Notes under the pieces: model-generated | What the model was told of the DNA's origin: nothing | The model's input: only the letters and a program-made list of their open reading frames with translations | The model's database searches: none | Program-made: the position numbers and the translations under genes | Origin: Chrysopilus asiliformis | Lineage: Eukaryota > Arthropoda > Insecta > Diptera > Rhagionidae | Assembly (NCBI GenBank): GCA_964034945.1 | Contig: OZ035962.1 | Span: forward strand, 82,791,942-82,855,941 | Length of the DNA stretch: 64,000 bases | Direction: 5' to 3' | Shown here: positions 60,952 to 64,000 of the stretch, one piece after another | Numbering within the stretch: position 1 is the first letter of the stretch | Layout: every line of letters begins with the position of its first letter

Positions 60952-62180
60952 ACATTAGGGGGGAGGGGGTGCAGTTACTGCATAGTTGAAAATCCTACTC
61001 ATATAACTGAAAACCTTCTGGTTCAGTGTCATCAAAATCAATTCACAGCGACTAAAAACTTTCATACGCTATTCGCCACCACACCCTCGCCTTTCTTAAA
61101 AATGAATTGTTGCTTCCTGTGTGTTGCTATATCCGATATCTTCTATAACTATATAAGAAAAACTGAAGATTTCAAAGAATGTTTCATTACTTGGTTACAT
61201 ACCCGCAGTTTTTTCCACAAAAAATCAAACTTCTAACCTTTTGTCATAAATTTAAAAAATCAAAAATCTTTCAAGCGCAAAATTAAATCCAAATTATCGA
61301 TCTTGATAGTTATGCACATTTCTGGCCTCACTCTGTAATAGTAAAATTGAAATATGTTCGGGTTCTGTTAATTGTCGTTTGGTGATTGCAATCTACATTC
61401 GCCACAATTTGAAGTGACTGAACAGAATGGAGACCACGACAAATTGCTGGAATTAATCGATTAATATGCATTCGAAAAATCCAGGTTAAGACGTGTAATG
61501 CATTCCAATTGAACTCTTATTCAAATGCCGATTTGCTCATATACAAAAGCCTTAACGTCTTACGTCCGTATCCTCCCTTCGGATGGCTACTACACTGCCT
61601 TCACTTATCTGCTAGTTGAATCGCCGAGGCGTGCAATAAATATCTCAATCTGAATCGCATTCCGATTTATGTAAGTGAAGAAAAACTTTACTATGGCACC
61701 ATGGGCAACTTACGACCATACGAATCTCAACAAATCGATCGATCGTTTGAAATTGCTGAAAATGCTTTTATTCCGGTTCGACGGAAGTTTCCGGTTTATC
61801 GAAACTGCAGCGAAAACATTAAATTGCGATTCAATTTTCTGATAGAATCGTAGACATAGTTGACTTTATATAACACTGATTCGAGGGGGCTCAGACATTG
61901 TGGGCGCAAAATGTTGCTGCAGAGTACCAAGTATAAACAATACGATGGGAAACTCTATTTAAATTAATGTCGATTGTATTGCCAGAAATTTTACATAATT
62001 TAAACAGTAAACTCATTTATAAATGCTCAGGAAATGTAATATCAGATAATAAAAATATACTTGAAATTTAAAAATCAATACAATATCGGTAAAAAAACGT
62101 TCCTGTTGCAACCGTCTTACTAGCTAGATTTATCACTTCTTAAAATATTTTATTCTAGCGTTGAGTTTAAAACTTACAAA
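60952..62180. other. Gene-free stretch
   Basis: No coding or repeat structure was recognised here. Confidence 0.4.
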
Positions 62181-62214
62181 CTAATTTTATTTTTTCTTAT
62201 ATTTTCAGGTAAGA
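62181..62214 (+). other. Recursive-splice-like site (fused acceptor and donor)
   Basis: A T-rich tract (CTAATTTTATTTTTTCTTAT) runs into ATTTTCAG and is followed with no gap by GTAAGA (AG at 62207-62208, GT at 62209-62210). The upstream CTAAT could act as a branch point. Zero-length-exon ratchet sites with the form (Y)nNCAG|GTRAGT subdivide very long fly introns. The strand agrees with the candidate first exon at 10633, whose donor is also GTAAGA. Confidence 0.5.
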
Positions 62215-62590
62215 TATCCTTGAACAATCGAGAAACCCTTCGATTGTAAGTAAGATACACATATCTAAAAAAAACTTTTCAGGCAGTGTCAATAAAATAC
62301 GTCACTTTGATTTTCGGCTTTCTAGACCTCCTTTCACTCTTTTTTGCAATTTTTTTTTACGCTGAAAGAATTAGACTAAAGGTTTAAAGCCTGCTGCAGG
62401 ACTATTTTAGCTAGTACCGGCTAAGTTTCCTTACATTAGATATATGTTTATCTACAATGGCATGAGTCAACTCAGACCAAGTGAAGTTCTCCTGCAATAT
62501 TAGAACACGTTTGCCTGAGCTAGGATTGTGTCGATGTATGACATTGTAAATTTTAACAAGCCTATAAGCGGTGAACAATTTTCTCAGGAC

Positions 62591-62746
62591 AGGCAAACTA
62601 GAAAATTTAGTGAAAACACAACCTGCCATAGGCAAACTAGAAAATTTTGTGAAAACACAACCTGCCATAGGCAAACTAGAAAATTTCATGAAAACACAAC
62701 CAGCCATAGGCAAACTAGAAAATTTCATGAAAACACAACCTGCCAT
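62591..62746. repeat. Tandem array, four 39-bp units
   Basis: The units start at 62591, 62630, 62669 and 62708, each AGGCAAACTAGAAAATTT followed by a variable 4 bp and AAAACACAACCTGCCAT. The period is 13 codons, so frames on both strands stay open (GKLENFVKTQPAI on +, MAGCVFTKFSSLP on -). This symmetry argues that the ORFs are by-products. Confidence 0.9.
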
Positions 62747-63249
62747 AGTAAACAAAAAATATCTGTATTTGTAGCACAAGTATGTGTAAAATATTGTTGG
62801 TTCAACTGGAATGATAAGGAGTAAAATTTTTCCTGTATACCTACAGCAAATGTACAGTTAATGAGTGGAAATTTCAACAAAAGAGAGTGGAAATTTCACC
62901 AAAGGAAAATTTCCCATACAAAAATTTTCTTTCACTCTTGATTCGCACTTGTTTTGTGAACTCGAAGGAAAGTTCGAATTGAGTCAGTATCTACCGATCA
63001 GATCGACTCGCTTCACCGCATCGCTCGCTTGACTGCAAAACACCAGCCAGCAAGAAGGACGTGTGGCACCCACCTGTGCCCTACCTTCTAACTAATTTAT
63101 GTTGAAATTTCGAAAACCAATCGACTTCCACAGGTAAACTGTTTGTCTGTGGATGTCTGTTGGCTTCCTTTTGTCCAACGATGTAGGGTATATGTTCAAC
63201 TGGGGAAAATAAAGAGTTAAGAAGTTAAAAAGTACTTAAAAACCTAAGA
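62747..63249. other. Gene-free stretch
   Basis: Only a short duplicated phrase (GAGTGGAAATTTCA, about 62865-62900) is visible. Confidence 0.4.
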
Positions 63250-63742
63250 AAAGCTACAATTGCCGGGGGCCAATTGTCAAATACTCTATATGATGACAAA
63301 CAAAATGTTTATTTTAAAAAATCCATTTGTATAGGAAAGAGGGCAAAAGGAGTTATCCGATTGGATTTTGATGTATGGAACGATTATGTAAAATCATATT
63401 CAAAACAGATTTTACCTTTATAAATTTTTCAATACGACTCACCCTTTTTGAGAAAATAGAAAAGAAGTATTCAATTTGTAATAGGGAGGGGAAATGGAGT
63501 GGTCCAACAGGATTTTGATGTATAGATAAGTTTTGTTATATTCTAAACACATTTTATCTTTATAAATTTTTCGATACGAGTTTTCGAGAAAACAGTGAAA
63601 AGGTATTCTATGTAAAATTTTATTCTAAGCACATTTTACCTTAATAAATTTTTCGATTTGACTCACCGTTTTCAAGAATATTGCAAAAAAACTATTTTAT
63701 TTGTACGGGGGAGTGGAAAAGGAATGATCCGATTTTGCCGAC
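63250..63742 (-). repeat. Dispersed repeat family C, truncated by a MITE
   Basis: It has the same opening as 11690 (AAGCTACAATTGCC, CAAATACTCTATATGATGAC) and the repeated modules CCGATTGGATTTTGATGTAT and TTTATAAATTTTTC. It stops at CCGATTTTGCCGAC, before the expected GACAGACA section, where the family K MITE begins. Confidence 0.7.
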
Positions 63743-63745
63743 TAA

Positions 63746-64000
63746 AGCTGCCGCTCCACATGAGAGTAAATACGCGAGTAACTCTCAAGAACTTTTGAGA
63801 GTTAATTTCGGCGATTTAACTCTCAATCGCTACTAGCGAAATCGAGCTTCTAGCGTTCTCGAGAGCTACTAGCGAAATTCAAACGCTGTTCTTATCTGGC
63901 GAGCTACTCTCGGAGAGTTCAGTGGAGGCCTGTCGACTAGAGAGTAGAATCACTTTTGACAGCTCGCAGAAACTAGCTCGCGAGTTTCTGCCAGCGACTC
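63746..64000. mobile_element. Harbinger-type MITE (family K), copy 2, cut by window end
   Basis: It begins AGCTGCCGCTCCACATGAGA after TAA (63743-63745) and reads like the right half of 50743-51122 inverted (AAATACGCGAGTAACTCTC, GGAGAGTTCAGTGGAGGCCT, TTTTGACAGCTCGCAGAAAC). It inserted into a family C repeat. Confidence 0.8.

Larger units (their letters stand above)
10697..64000 (+). other. Possible very long first intron
   Basis: If 10633-10696 is a real first exon, its intron begins with GTAAGA at 10697, and no convincing same-strand coding exon follows before the window ends. The interval is full of transposable elements, as expected of long introns in large insect genomes. A recursive-splice-like junction at 62208/62209 on the same strand supports this reading. 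It remains an inference; the interval could equally be intergenic. Confidence 0.3.

Noticed and set aside
1..64000. Search for CRISPR arrays, bacterial operons, phage genes or rRNA
   Set aside because: The tandem arrays lack unique spacers, and no prokaryotic gene, rRNA or intact tRNA was recognisable.

Overview
This window looks like repeat-rich, AT-rich nuclear DNA from an insect, probably a fly with a large genome (inference). The reasons are a decayed mariner-superfamily transposase of the DD41D type, splice donors and ATG contexts of animal type, many short inverted-repeat elements with TA, TTA/TAA, 8-bp and 9-bp target duplications, and (GACA)n-bearing dispersed repeats. No operons, no bacterial genes and no CRISPR array are visible. 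Most of the 64 kb is noncoding.

Candidate host coding sequence is sparse. On the + strand, 10633-10696 is a short first coding exon with an in-frame upstream stop and a good donor (CAG|GTAAGA). Everything to the right, more than 53 kb, could be its first intron. A polypyrimidine-AG|GTAAGA junction at 62208/62209, on the same strand, has the layout of a recursive splice (ratchet) site, and a weaker one lies at 35707/35708. On the - strand, 23848-24123 is an exon-like ORF for the N-terminus of a single-pass membrane protein, ending exactly at GTAAGA, with a possible 36-nt exon at 23425-23460. Also on the - strand, 31593-31867 is an unrecognised 90-residue reading frame interrupted only by one extra base in each of two homopolymer runs. 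None of these proteins could be named.

The rest is layered mobile DNA. TA-flanked elements: a DD41D mariner relative (15698-17004), a pogo/Tigger-like MITE (24863-25330), CACGG/CACTGAG-ended elements (26777-28890, 45731-46840, 56402-56552) and a CAGGGTG-ended element holding a tRNA-like sequence (33237-33705). TTA/TAA-flanked, Harbinger-type MITEs: 17-165, 7705-8099, 36135-36536, 50743-51122, 63746-end, and perhaps 48421-48662. A hAT-type element (27003-28196) with a perfect 8-bp duplication sits inside a TA-flanked element. A MULE-type MITE (46852-47016) has a perfect 9-bp duplication. A possible piggyBac-type element is at 60426-60947.

A second layer consists of longer noncoding dispersed families, here called A to E and G. 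Family B carries an insert of family A or C at the same internal point in two copies. Local duplications include a visually identical 902-bp tandem pair (57750-59561) and arrays with 39-bp and 30-bp units. Boundaries were read by eye. Family names beyond the target-site and terminal-repeat evidence are inference.
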